Below are positions 1 to 6,627 of a DNA stretch of 22,992 bases, in pieces (within the stretch, counting starts at the first letter, position 1; the number at the start of each line of letters is the position of its first letter). The position numbers and the translations under genes were made by a program. Below the pieces are notes generated by a model. The model was not told where the DNA came from, did not search any database, and worked only from the letters and a program-made list of their open reading frames with translations. Source of the stretch: a virus; IMG/VR virus record IMGVR_UViG_3300042938_002758, positions 1 through 22,992 of that record. One strand, given 5' to 3'.

Positions 1-2
1 AT

Positions 3-1466
3 CCTCGTTTCAGAAAGCTGAATGAAAAACTCGGTCTCAATGAAAAGGATTTAAGAAAAGCCGCCAAAGCGCAGAACATGGTCACATTTTACGGTGCAGG
101 TGAGAAGACAGGTATTATGAGTGTTGAAGGTAAGCTTGCCAAAATACTCGGTAAAGATACCGACACATTGGTTGTCAAAGCTTCAGATCGTGATATTGTC
201 CTCAATGAAGTGTCAGCAAGAATTGCTCGTGTCGAAAGATATGACCCTGAAGGTGGAGCGGAACTTAGAGTACTTAGAGAAAATATTAAAAATGTTTTCA
301 ACAAAGGCTTAGATCCGGGTGATGATATTATGGAACAATTATTTTTCTTAGATCCAAAGACAAAAGATTTAGTTGAAAAGATGTCACGATCTTATGAAAG
401 AATAGTTACCCCTGAAGACTTCAAGACTATCGCCAAAATAATGAGTGAGAACCTTAGAGATCAAGTACCGATACTTAAAGACTTTACTAAGTATTTCGGA
501 AGACTCGCTGAAGACTTTTTGAATAATGCCAGACCATCATCAAGTGATTTCGATTGGAAATCTATAGCTAAGGGTCAAGTACTCGGAGATCGCAAAAGAG
601 GTTATATACTGCCTGACAGGATAAGTGAAATATTAGGATTGAAGGCCGGTGAGCCTGTGAGTGAGAAGCTTATCAAGCGATTCGGTTTTTGGAAACCCAA
701 TGGAACTATGGCGGATATTATATATGGTGTTAAGGCTCCAGATAATAGACGTACAGGATTTACAACGCTTAAGCTTGATGTTGCTCAGATAGATATCACT
801 AAGGGTATTGAAGTATTCACAGCAAACAAAATGCCGAAGAGTTGGACAAATGCACCTTCGGTAAACTTTGATGGCAAGGTCATTGAACAGAATTTTACAC
901 AAAATTTTGAAGAGAGACTCACCTACAAAGACAAAGATGGTAAATGGGTTACAAACATTCTTCAAATACCGCAGAAGACTGAAGCAACATGGTGGGAACA
1001 AGTCATAAACAAATCTGGAAAGATCAATGATATTGTTGATGCCACTCGTGCCAGAACAGCTTTTGGAGTAAACATGAATCATTCCAATGATGCCACTCTC
1101 GTTAAGAAGTTCCACTTATGGGGTAAGGAGAATAATGTTCCTACTTCAACAATTCATGATGCATTCTTCGCAAATGCGGCTGATATGTTAAAAGCTCGAA
1201 AAGCTCTTAGAGAAATATATTCAACTGTATTGGAAAGAAATGTAATTCAAGATACACTTAATGAGATGAGGTCTAGAGGCTTACCTAAAGAGCTTTACGA
1301 TAAGTATTTGAATGAAGCTAAGGATATAGGGTTAATCCCTATCCCTGGCAGGTCTGTCGTTGGAGGTAAAGTTTTGGAAGAAAAGGATATCTTGAAATTT
1401 GAAGATATTATAAAAGAAATTCCGGAAGGATTTAAAGATGACTATGGGTGGTATGGTATTGGGTAA
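3..1466 (+). CDS. Single-subunit (T7/N4-type) DNA-dependent RNA polymerase, C-terminal part (5' partial)
   Basis: The reading frame is open from base 3, so the gene continues off the left edge; the ATG at 78 lies inside motif B and is not the start. Numbering codon 1 at base 3, 487 residues are visible. Motif B of T7-family polymerases (R-x3-K-x7-Y-G; T7 R627, K631, Y639, G640) is met by R18, K22, Y30 and G31 (bases 54-95). HSND at 360-363 (bases 1080-1091) matches the HSQD of T7 and HSLD of mitochondrial polymerase. It is followed 25 residues later by the motif C HD pair (385-386, bases 1155-1160), whose Asp is the second catalytic metal ligand (T7 D812). Motif A and the DxxGR motif must lie upstream. 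About 100 residues follow motif C, against 71 in T7. The B-to-C distance (356 residues) is about twice that of T7, which is closer to N4-type virion polymerases. The family call is firm. Packaging in the virion and fusion to a head protein are inferred only from its place upstream of the scaffold. Confidence 0.9.
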   Translation, partial: PRFRKLNEKLGLNEKDLRKAAKAQNMVTFYGAGEKTGIMSVEGKLAKILGKDTDTLVVKASDRDIVLNEVSARIARVERYDPEGGAELRVLRENIKNVFNKGLDPGDDIMEQLFFLDPKTKDLVEKMSRSYERIVTPEDFKTIAKIMSENLRDQVPILKDFTKYFGRLAEDFLNNARPSSSDFDWKSIAKGQVLGDRKRGYILPDRISEILGLKAGEPVSEKLIKRFGFWKPNGTMADIIYGVKAPDNRRTGFTTLKLDVAQIDITKGIEVFTANKMPKSWTNAPSVNFDGKVIEQNFTQNFEERLTYKDKDGKWVTNILQIPQKTEATWWEQVINKSGKINDIVDATRARTAFGVNMNHSNDATLVKKFHLWGKENNVPTSTIHDAFFANAADMLKARKALREIYSTVLERNVIQDTLNEMRSRGLPKELYDKYLNEAKDIGLIPIPGRSVVGGKVLEEKDILKFEDIIKEIPEGFKDDYGWYGIG

Positions 1467-1507
1467 TATAAAGACCCCGTTAAATTAACCCATATTTTAA
1501 ACAGTTC

Positions 1508-1589
1508 TGTGTAGTATTCTTGCTACACAAAACTTATTACAAATTTAATAAGAATTGTATTCTTATTCATTTTATTGAGTTGTACTCAA
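1508..1589 (+). promoter_or_regulatory. Cluster of three perfect hairpins between polymerase and scaffold genes
   Basis: The 133-nt gap between the polymerase and the scaffold holds three perfect inverted repeats in a row. The first has a 7-bp stem (TGTGTAG, 1508-1514, with CTACACA, 1523-1529) and an 8-nt loop. The second has a 9-bp stem (AATAAGAAT, 1547-1555, with ATTCTTATT, 1559-1567) and a TGT loop. The third has a 6-bp stem (TTGAGT, 1575-1580, with ACTCAA, 1584-1589) and again a TGT loop. It ends just before the scaffold ribosome-binding site. The second is followed by a T-rich stretch (CATTTTATT), so it could act as a weak terminator or RNA-processing site. Promoter hairpins for the neighbouring polymerase are a speculative alternative. 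The repeats are directly visible; the function is not. Confidence 0.6.
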
Positions 1590-1599
1590 AGGAAAACAC

Positions 1600-2244
1600 A
1601 TGTCTGAAGAAATTATAGATCCTACTACATCTGAAACTGTTATTGTACCTCCCGCTAAAAAGGAAGACGAGGACTTGGTTACAAAGTTAGTTGAGGAACG
1701 TATTAATGAGAATCTTAAGCCTATAAAAGACAAACTGGACAGTGCCTATGCAGCCAGAGATGAGGCACTCAAAAAGATTGCTGAATATGAACAAAAAGAT
1801 AGAGAAGCGGAACTAAAGAGACTACAAGATGAAGGTAAGCACAAGGAAGCATACGAAATTCAACTGGCCGAAGAGAAAGCTAAAAGAGAAGTGCTTGAGA
1901 AAAGAAATGTAGAATTAACAAGAGATATCGGATTAAAGACCATATTGACAGGATATACATTTAGAAGCACAACAGCGTCAGAGATGGCTTATAAGGAAGT
2001 TATTGGGCAACTTATCCAAAATGAAAATGGAAACTGGGTACATCGTTCAGGCATTTCAGTTGAAGATTTTGTAAAAACCTTTGCTGAAAATGAAGAAAAT
2101 TCTTTCTTATTTCAACCTAAAATCTCTTCAGGATCTGGCAGTTCAGGTATAACAACAACAAACACAAAAGAAGCACCTAAATCTATATTTGACCTTTCAC
2201 AAGATGAAGTCTTAAAAAGAATTAGAGAAGGGAAACTTCGTTAA
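1600..2244 (+). CDS. Capsid scaffolding protein
   Basis: This 214-residue acidic and lysine-rich protein is expected to guide assembly of the major capsid protein into a procapsid and then leave the shell. Residues 1-30 are a disordered-looking acidic head. Residues about 35-105 are a long charged coiled coil, with heptad-like E/K/L patterns around 'LKRLQDEGKHKEAYEIQLAE', which is the classic look of phage scaffold proteins. A Ser/Gly/Thr-rich linker lies near residues 175-190. The C-terminus is a short basic amphipathic helix (DEVLKRIREGKLR), the usual coat-binding element of scaffolds. The ATG is preceded by AAAGGA at a good distance. The gene lies immediately 5' of the capsid gene, as scaffolds do. 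I see no protease motif, so a protease, if present, is encoded elsewhere. Confidence 0.85.
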   Translation: MSEEIIDPTTSETVIVPPAKKEDEDLVTKLVEERINENLKPIKDKLDSAYAARDEALKKIAEYEQKDREAELKRLQDEGKHKEAYEIQLAEEKAKREVLEKRNVELTRDIGLKTILTGYTFRSTTASEMAYKEVIGQLIQNENGNWVHRSGISVEDFVKTFAENEENSFLFQPKISSGSGSSGITTTNTKEAPKSIFDLSQDEVLKRIREGKLR

Positions 2245-2272
2245 ATAAACAAATAAATTTTAAGGAATAAAA

Positions 2273-3457
2273 ATGACTATAAAGTCTTATACAGGCGCAC
2301 TTGGTGATACTCATGTATTACAAGAAGCAATCAGTGCATATTCAGATGAAGCTTATTCAAATGCGAAAAAGTTATCTGGAACAGGTATTGTTGGTAATAA
2401 CCCTTTAATCAATACTGATACAGAAACCTTTATTGGTCAAGTTCGTTGGTTAAAACCTTTAAATCCAACTATCAATGTAGCGTCTTTAACTGATTCTGCT
2501 GCAGGTGATAAAACTACTTTTGCATCTGACTTTTTACGTTATGTCAAAAGTGTTCGTACTCACGGTGCTGAAAAGATTAATATGCAACAAATTGTTACTC
2601 AATCAGATGGTCTTGCTAAAGTAGGACGTGATTTGGGCGAAACTCGTAGCCAAGATGAGCATGACGCAATTCTTGCTGTATTGAAAGGTGTTGCGATTTC
2701 TGAAGTACTTAATGGTGCTGGCACAGGATCAGGTGCTACAGGTCTTGGTGGTCAATCTTTTGATAATGATCCTACAGATAAGAAATATGGCTTTTATGTT
2801 GATCTTGGTGCAGCAAAACCTGTTGTTGATGCAACTGTTTCTGTTCAAGGCGCAGCTCGTGCTGAAGGCTTTTTACAAGCTATTGGTAAAGCATTCAAAG
2901 ATTATGAGCCTGAATATGCTTATTTAGTAACTTCTCCTGAAGTTTATGCATCTTTGCGTTCAGCAAATTTAGTTGATGAAATTGTTGTTGTTGATGGTAA
3001 CATTAATTTCAATACTATTTTCAACGGTAAATTCCGTATAATTCAAACTCGTGCAAGCCAAGGCTTCACAACTGCTGAATTGGCTAAATTAAATACTGGT
3101 AACGGTGTTGATATTGTTGGTACTAAAACTAGCTTTATCGTATTGCCAGGTGCTATTGCTCTTGAATCATTAATGGTTCCTGATCAAGTTGAAATTTATC
3201 GTAATGCCAATTCTTATAAAGGTGGCGGTGCTACTTCTATTTGGTATCGTTGGGGTTATGTACTTGCTCCTGCAGGTTATGATTGGAACGGTTCACAAGA
3301 AAAATTCGTCAGCAATGATGAATATAAATCTGTAATTGAAGGTGGTACAGCTAAAGCTGTAACTGCAGCTACTTCTATCACTGCAAGTACAGGTACTTGG
3401 ACTCGTAAAGTTGCCTCAGCTCTTTCTTTAGGTATTTTGCCAGTATTCCATTCTTAA
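2273..3457 (+). CDS. Major capsid protein
   Basis: This 394-residue protein is called as the main shell subunit from its place directly after the scaffold and before the neck genes, its typical size, and its codon use. All 12 arginines are CGT and Gly/Ala/Val codons favour GGT/GCT/GTT, a sign of strong selection for expression that its neighbours do not show. It has an alpha/beta composition with a Gly/Ala-rich central loop (GAGTGSGATGLGG, about residues 148-160). No membrane segment or signal peptide is seen. The ATG at 2273 follows TAAGGA. I expect the HK97 fold because all known tailed-phage capsids have it, but I did not recognise a specific subfamily. No N-terminal cleavage site or separate decoration protein is apparent. 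Confidence 0.85.
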   Translation: MTIKSYTGALGDTHVLQEAISAYSDEAYSNAKKLSGTGIVGNNPLINTDTETFIGQVRWLKPLNPTINVASLTDSAAGDKTTFASDFLRYVKSVRTHGAEKINMQQIVTQSDGLAKVGRDLGETRSQDEHDAILAVLKGVAISEVLNGAGTGSGATGLGGQSFDNDPTDKKYGFYVDLGAAKPVVDATVSVQGAARAEGFLQAIGKAFKDYEPEYAYLVTSPEVYASLRSANLVDEIVVVDGNINFNTIFNGKFRIIQTRASQGFTTAELAKLNTGNGVDIVGTKTSFIVLPGAIALESLMVPDQVEIYRNANSYKGGGATSIWYRWGYVLAPAGYDWNGSQEKFVSNDEYKSVIEGGTAKAVTAATSITASTGTWTRKVASALSLGILPVFHS

Positions 3458-3466
3458 GGATTAGCC

Positions 3467-3940
3467 ATGGCACTCGTGAAAGGTACAAACTCTTATGCAA
3501 CGATTTTAGAAGCTGATGCATATTTTTCAGATAGATTAGATGTTGCCGCATGGACTTCTGCTACTGAAGCTCAAAAGTCTCAGGCTTTAATTACAGCAAC
3601 ATCAATGCTAGATGATTTGGCCTGGACAGGGGTTGCTACAGACTCTTCTCAACTTCTAGCTTTTCCAAGAATAGGTTCATATTTTGATCCGAGGCTCGGT
3701 ATTACAGTAGAAATTTCAAATGTACCTTTAAGAATTTTAACAGCAAGTTTACAGTTGGCATATCATTTATTAAACAATGACGGATTATTGGATGATACAG
3801 GCTCAGCTTTAGATTTAAATATTGGTGGTATTTCTCTTACAAAAATAAGGAATCCAGGAAAGATACCATCAGTGGTTAAAAGACTTATAAGACCTTTGTT
3901 ATTAAACACTGCAACTAATACTTGGTGGCGGGCAAACTAA
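3467..3940 (+). CDS. Head-tail connector/adaptor protein (DnaT-like family of phage neck proteins)
   Basis: This 157-residue protein begins with a motif typical of a widespread phage neck family (VKGTNSYATILEADAYFSDR, then W...A..QKSQALITATSMLDD). The family is often labelled 'DnaT-like' in databases but lies at the adaptor position between capsid and tail genes. Helical segments at about residues 12-60 and 80-110 would form the ring under the portal. The start ATG is 9 nt after the capsid stop, with AAGGA 6 nt upstream. Its stop overlaps the next ATG by one base. None of its 8 arginines is CGT, in sharp contrast to the capsid gene next door. The adaptor role comes from family resemblance and gene order; a DNA-binding role is unlikely. 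Confidence 0.7.
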   Translation: MALVKGTNSYATILEADAYFSDRLDVAAWTSATEAQKSQALITATSMLDDLAWTGVATDSSQLLAFPRIGSYFDPRLGITVEISNVPLRILTASLQLAYHLLNNDGLLDDTGSALDLNIGGISLTKIRNPGKIPSVVKRLIRPLLLNTATNTWWRAN

Positions 3941-4293
3941 TGAGTTATGCTAAAATTATTGATAACAATCTTACTCGTGCTTTTAATCTTATTAAAGATT
4001 TAGCCGATACAGCAATATTCACCAAAAAAGGTGGAGTATCTTTTGATTTTACAACTCGTGAGGTTACTAATACAACTTCTGATACTATTACTGCAAAGAT
4101 AATTCTTATGGATGAGAAAAAATCTTCTAAAGATAGAAATACAAAAGAAAAACAAATAATGTTTAAAACACAAGATGTTGGTGATATCTCCTTATACACC
4201 ACAGTAACAATCAATAGCGTTGTATGGAAAATAGGCTCATCAATAAAAAATGATGGATTTATTTCTGTTACAAGTATTTATTTGGAGGGATAA
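3940..4293 (+). CDS. Head-tail stopper / head closure protein
   Basis: This 117-residue, mainly beta protein (MSYAKI...) is read from the ATG that overlaps the adaptor stop (TAATG). An upstream in-frame GTG at 3922 would add six residues but lies inside the adaptor gene without a better ribosome site. The sequence matches small neck proteins: an N-terminal helix (NNLTRAFNLIKDL), then alternating strands (TKKGGVSFDF, TREVTN, KIILMDE, QIMFKTQDVGDISLY, SVVWKIGSSI, GFISVTSIYLEG). Such proteins close the portal channel after DNA packaging and receive the tail. The position between adaptor and tail terminator fits. I infer function from order and fold-like pattern, with no catalytic motif expected. 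Confidence 0.65.
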   Translation: MSYAKIIDNNLTRAFNLIKDLADTAIFTKKGGVSFDFTTREVTNTTSDTITAKIILMDEKKSSKDRNTKEKQIMFKTQDVGDISLYTTVTINSVVWKIGSSIKNDGFISVTSIYLEG

Positions 4294-4700
4294 TGGGAAA
4301 ATATACAAATCTTGAAAAAGATATCTTTTCATTATTTTCAAATATTACATGGACCGAAGAAGTTATAAAGACTTTTCCATCTAATTTTGTAACTGTAAAT
4401 GCGGGTGAAGAGTTTATCAGGATAAATATCTTACCGAAAGGATTTGGAATTAATTTAAATTCAACATCAGGTGTTCTATTAATAGATATATTTACACTTG
4501 CAGGAAATGGAACTAAAAGAACATCTCTTATTGCAGACAAGCTAGACTCTTATTTGGTCGGTAAATCATTATCAACAGAATCAAAAGCTGTAACACAATT
4601 TGCTAACAGCTCTTTAGATTACTCTGGAAATGATAAAGACAATCCAACCTTATTCAGAGCAACTTACTCAATCCCTTTTAATTTCTTCGGAGCTTTATAA
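4293..4700 (+). CDS. Tail terminator protein
   Basis: This 135-residue protein resembles the gpU-type tail terminators that cap the growing tail tube and bind the neck. Visible features are an N-terminal helix (LEKDIFSLFSNI), a strand segment IRINILPKGFGINLNSTSG followed by VLLIDIFTLAG, then GNGTKRTSLIADKLDSYLVGK, a pattern common to phage terminators with a beta sheet flanked by helices. The gene starts one base into the preceding stop (TAATG), with GGAGG 4 nt upstream, a strong ribosome site. It stands directly before the major tail protein gene, the usual place. Confidence 0.7.
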   Translation: MGKYTNLEKDIFSLFSNITWTEEVIKTFPSNFVTVNAGEEFIRINILPKGFGINLNSTSGVLLIDIFTLAGNGTKRTSLIADKLDSYLVGKSLSTESKAVTQFANSSLDYSGNDKDNPTLFRATYSIPFNFFGAL

Positions 4701-4702
4701 AA

Positions 4703-5317
4703 ATGGCACATATTTCTTCTATTGGCGCTGCAATGTTCACAGATCTTTCTGTAATCACAGGTACTGTTACTTCTGGTAAAGCAGAGTCAGCACCAACTCA
4801 ACCGGCCACTAAAGATGCTACAGGTTTTCAAGCATTGTTTGTAACCGCCACTTCTATTTCAAAATATGCTAAAGTAAGTAATGTTAGAGAGTTTCCAGCT
4901 ATTGGTACTCCTGCTAATATCGTTAGTGTACCTGTATACGGTCAAAAGCAAGGCCAAAGTATCGGTGGACAATCTGATGCACCATCTTTAGAAATCACAA
5001 TCAACTATGTACCAAGTGATTGGGCAAAAGGAACTTCAGGTAGTACTCCTGAATCTTCTTTAGCTAACATGGTGGGTGACGGTGTTTCTCGTGTTTGGCG
5101 TTTCACTTTGTTAAATGCAGATTCAACAGCAACTGCTGGTGCTTCTTTGGGCAAATATGATTCTATTGTTGGCGGATTAGGTACTGTTCAAAACAGTCAG
5201 TACTATTTCTTCGGTAAATTAGAATCTTTATTGGTAACTCCATCATTGACTGATGCTACAACTGCAACAATTGCAATCTCTGTACAATCAGATTTCTATG
5301 GTGCTTATACAATCTAA
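4703..5317 (+). CDS. Major tail (tube) protein
   Basis: This 204-residue Ser/Thr/Gly-rich beta protein should build the tail tube as stacked hexameric rings. Features fitting tube proteins are a small N-terminal region, a central segment KYAKVSNVREFPAIGTPAN leading into SVPVYGQKQGQSIGGQSDAPS, then SLEITINYVPSDW, where short strands alternate with loops, and a closing beta segment LLVTPSLTDATTATIAISVQ. It lies after the tail terminator and before the tail assembly chaperone, the standard site. Arginine codons are mainly CGT (2 of 3), as expected for an abundant protein. The start is 2 nt after the previous stop. No tail sheath gene is seen, so the tail is non-contractile. Confidence 0.8.
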   Translation: MAHISSIGAAMFTDLSVITGTVTSGKAESAPTQPATKDATGFQALFVTATSISKYAKVSNVREFPAIGTPANIVSVPVYGQKQGQSIGGQSDAPSLEITINYVPSDWAKGTSGSTPESSLANMVGDGVSRVWRFTLLNADSTATAGASLGKYDSIVGGLGTVQNSQYYFFGKLESLLVTPSLTDATTATIAISVQSDFYGAYTI

Positions 5318-5331
5318 ATAAATTGATAGGG

Positions 5332-5352
5332 GTGTTCCTCGGTTAAGAACAC
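5332..5352 (+). promoter_or_regulatory. Hairpin after the tail tube gene
   Basis: A perfect 6-bp inverted repeat (GTGTTC, 5332-5337; GAACAC, 5347-5352) with a 9-nt loop lies in the 86-nt gap between the tail tube gene and the next small gene. There is no immediate T-run, so it is not a classical terminator. A processing or mRNA-stability site behind a highly expressed gene is possible. A TTTTTA tract follows about 30 nt later. Confidence 0.4.
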
Positions 5353-5403
5353 TTAAACAATCGTGGCCAATAACGGTGCCCTACTTTTTAATTAAGGATA
5401 ATT

Positions 5404-5640
5404 ATGACAGACGAATTACAAAAACCATTCAGTACAAGTTATGTACTAAAAACTACGGCTAAACATATGCGTAAAAGCATTGATATTAGTATACGTAAAA
5501 CATTTGAAAGAGTTAAAGAGTTTCAGCCGGACACAGACAAGGCAAAAGAAGTTTTTATAACTCTATCAATATTACATCAAATGCGTAAAAATCTTGATGA
5601 TTTTCAAGCTTTGAATTCAGATAATTTTAAAGGTGAGTAA
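5404..5640 (+). CDS. Small unknown phage tail-region protein
   Basis: This 78-residue basic and mostly helical protein starts at an ATG with AAGGA 5 nt upstream. A first half rich in K/R (KTTAKHMRKSIDISIRKTFERVKEF) is followed by a second helix (KAKEVFITLSILHQMRKNLDDFQAL). I do not recognise a family. It sits between the tail tube and the gpG-like chaperone, so a role in tail assembly is plausible but unproven. It has no membrane segment, cysteine or known motif. The strong ribosome site and the open frame between well-placed neighbours argue that it is a real gene. Confidence 0.7.
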   Translation: MTDELQKPFSTSYVLKTTAKHMRKSIDISIRKTFERVKEFQPDTDKAKEVFITLSILHQMRKNLDDFQALNSDNFKGE

Positions 5641-5693
5641 TCACTCATCAATAATGGAATTATAAAATGGTCCCACAAATAAAGGTAAATAGT

Positions 5694-5996
5694 ATGTCAG
5701 GTATTAAAAGTTTAGTAGGTCGTAAGATGACTAAGTCTGTAAAATTTATGGGCGAAGATATTAAAATCTCAAAATTGAGTGTTGCTGAAGTTATGGACAT
5801 TCAAGTCAAAGCTAAAGAAATAGAATCGGATGAATCTGCGGGTCTTGCATTATTACAAACAGTGATTCGTTCAGCTGTTGAGGGTGCTGAAGATTTGGCC
5901 GATGAAGACTTTCAAACATTTCCTATGGATGAGTTATCAAAACTTTCCAATGAAATTATGAAATTTTCAGGTATTGGTGCAGATCAGGGAAAGTAA
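5694..5996 (+). CDS. Tail assembly chaperone (lambda gpG-like)
   Basis: This 100-residue protein is read from the ATG at 5694, which has AAAGG 8 nt upstream. The in-frame ATG at 5667 would add nine residues but has no good ribosome site. The protein has a short basic head (KSLVGRKMTKSVKFMGEDIKI), a VAEVMDIQVKAKEIE helix and an acidic tail (EGAEDLADEDF, MDELSKLSNEIMKF), the composition expected of gpG-type chaperones that coat the tape measure during tail assembly. It ends with GGA-AAG-TAA, where a -1 slip produces the longer gpGT-like form. Its place between tail tube and tape measure genes is characteristic. Confidence 0.75.
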   Translation: MSGIKSLVGRKMTKSVKFMGEDIKISKLSVAEVMDIQVKAKEIESDESAGLALLQTVIRSAVEGAEDLADEDFQTFPMDELSKLSNEIMKFSGIGADQGK

Positions 5997-6325
5997 TTCT
6001 CACTGATGAAGATTTGGCAATTTATGAATTAGCATTTCATTTACATCTTCCGATATATAAACTAGAATCTGAAATGACATATGAAGAACTTCTAGGTTGG
6101 TTTTCATATTTTGAACAAAGGCCTGTGGGTTGGCGTGAGGACGACAGGACAATGAAGTATTTACAAACACAAGGCGTTAAAGAAAAACCTTGGAATATAT
6201 TTGCTTCACTTGACCCTATCTATAATCGCAACAAATCTGAAGGATTTAATGTTTCAAACTTTAAACATTCTGGATTATTTCAAAAGCTTTTGGGAGCTGG
6301 TGGAGGAGACAGATTAGATTTATGA
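5694..6325 (+). CDS. Tail assembly chaperone frameshift product (gpGT-like)
   Basis: The fusion is read as 5694-5993, then -1 shifted from 5993 to 6325, about 210 residues in all. The shifted part (VILTDEDLAIYELAFHLHLPIYKLE...) contains GWFSYFEQRPVGWREDDR followed by TMKYLQTQGVK. This 'RP.GW..DDR' block is typical of T-domains of tail chaperones, in which T recruits the tail tube protein while G binds the tape measure. A free T-like product could start only at a TTG (6014) without a convincing ribosome site, so frameshifting is the better explanation. The C-terminus is Gly-rich (LLGAGGGDRLDL) and its stop overlaps the next gene's ATG (ATGA). Confidence 0.75.
5987..5993 (+). other. Programmed -1 ribosomal frameshift site (GGGAAAG)
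   Basis: The heptamer G-GGA-AAG has the X-XXY-YYZ form in the frame of the gpG-like gene, and that gene's stop codon TAA follows directly. This is the same heptamer as at the lambda G-T junction. After a -1 slip the next codon is GTA (5993-5995), and the frame is then open to the TGA at 6323-6325. The -1 frame is closed upstream by a TGA at 5951-5953, so the slip must happen in about the last 40 nt, and this is the only good heptamer there. Confidence 0.85.
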
Positions 6326-6618
6326 TTAAAATAAAAAAGAATTTAAATTTTAAAAAAGAAATAGATGAACAAGCAAATCTTGCCAAAGATATCATAGTGA
6401 AAAAGCTCATTAAAGATTTGAAAGAAGAAACACCTGTAGATTCGGGTGCAGCAAGAGATGGGTGGAAATATACTGGAACTTCAATTATAAATAAAATTCC
6501 ATATATTGATGATTTAAATAGAGGAACTTCAAAACAAGCGCCTTCTTATTTCATTGAAAAGACTCTTCTGAAAAGTTTAGCAGTAAAACCAAACGGTGTA
6601 ATTGTTAGTAACTTATAA
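6322..6618 (+). CDS. HK97 gp10-like / tail-completion small protein
   Basis: This 98-residue basic protein has the pattern EETPVDSGAARDGWKY, I-N-KIPYIDDLNRGTSKQAP and YFIEKTL. The 'TPVDTG.AR.GW ... YI..LN.GTS.QAP..FIE' series is the signature of HK97 gp10-like neck or tail-completion proteins. In many phages such a gene stands before the tail terminator; here it lies between the chaperone and the tape measure. The start overlaps the previous stop (ATGA), suggesting translational coupling. An N-terminal lysine-rich helix precedes the motif. Assignment to the family is good; the exact structural position in the particle is inferred. Confidence 0.65.
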   Translation: MIKIKKNLNFKKEIDEQANLAKDIIVKKLIKDLKEETPVDSGAARDGWKYTGTSIINKIPYIDDLNRGTSKQAPSYFIEKTLLKSLAVKPNGVIVSNL

Positions 6619-6627
6619 TTTAACAAT

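Noticed and set aside
78-80. ATG at 78 as start of the polymerase gene
   Set aside because: The frame is open to the left edge, and motif B residues R18 and K22 lie upstream of this ATG.
633-1115. Minus-strand open frame of 160 codons
   Set aside because: It lies fully inside the polymerase gene, whose catalytic motifs fix the + strand frame. The product looks random and Cys-rich.
1520-1549. Possible sigma-70 promoter (TTGCTA, 18 nt, TTTAAT)
   Set aside because: The match is weak and the region is so AT-rich that such matches are expected by chance; it also overlaps the hairpins.
5364-5395. Terminator before the 78-residue gene
   Set aside because: The only stem near the T-run (GGC...GCC) is about 3 bp, too weak to support.
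6014-6325. Independent T-like gene starting at TTG 6014
   Set aside because: The start is TTG without a convincing ribosome site, and the GGGAAAG slip site explains its expression as a fusion.
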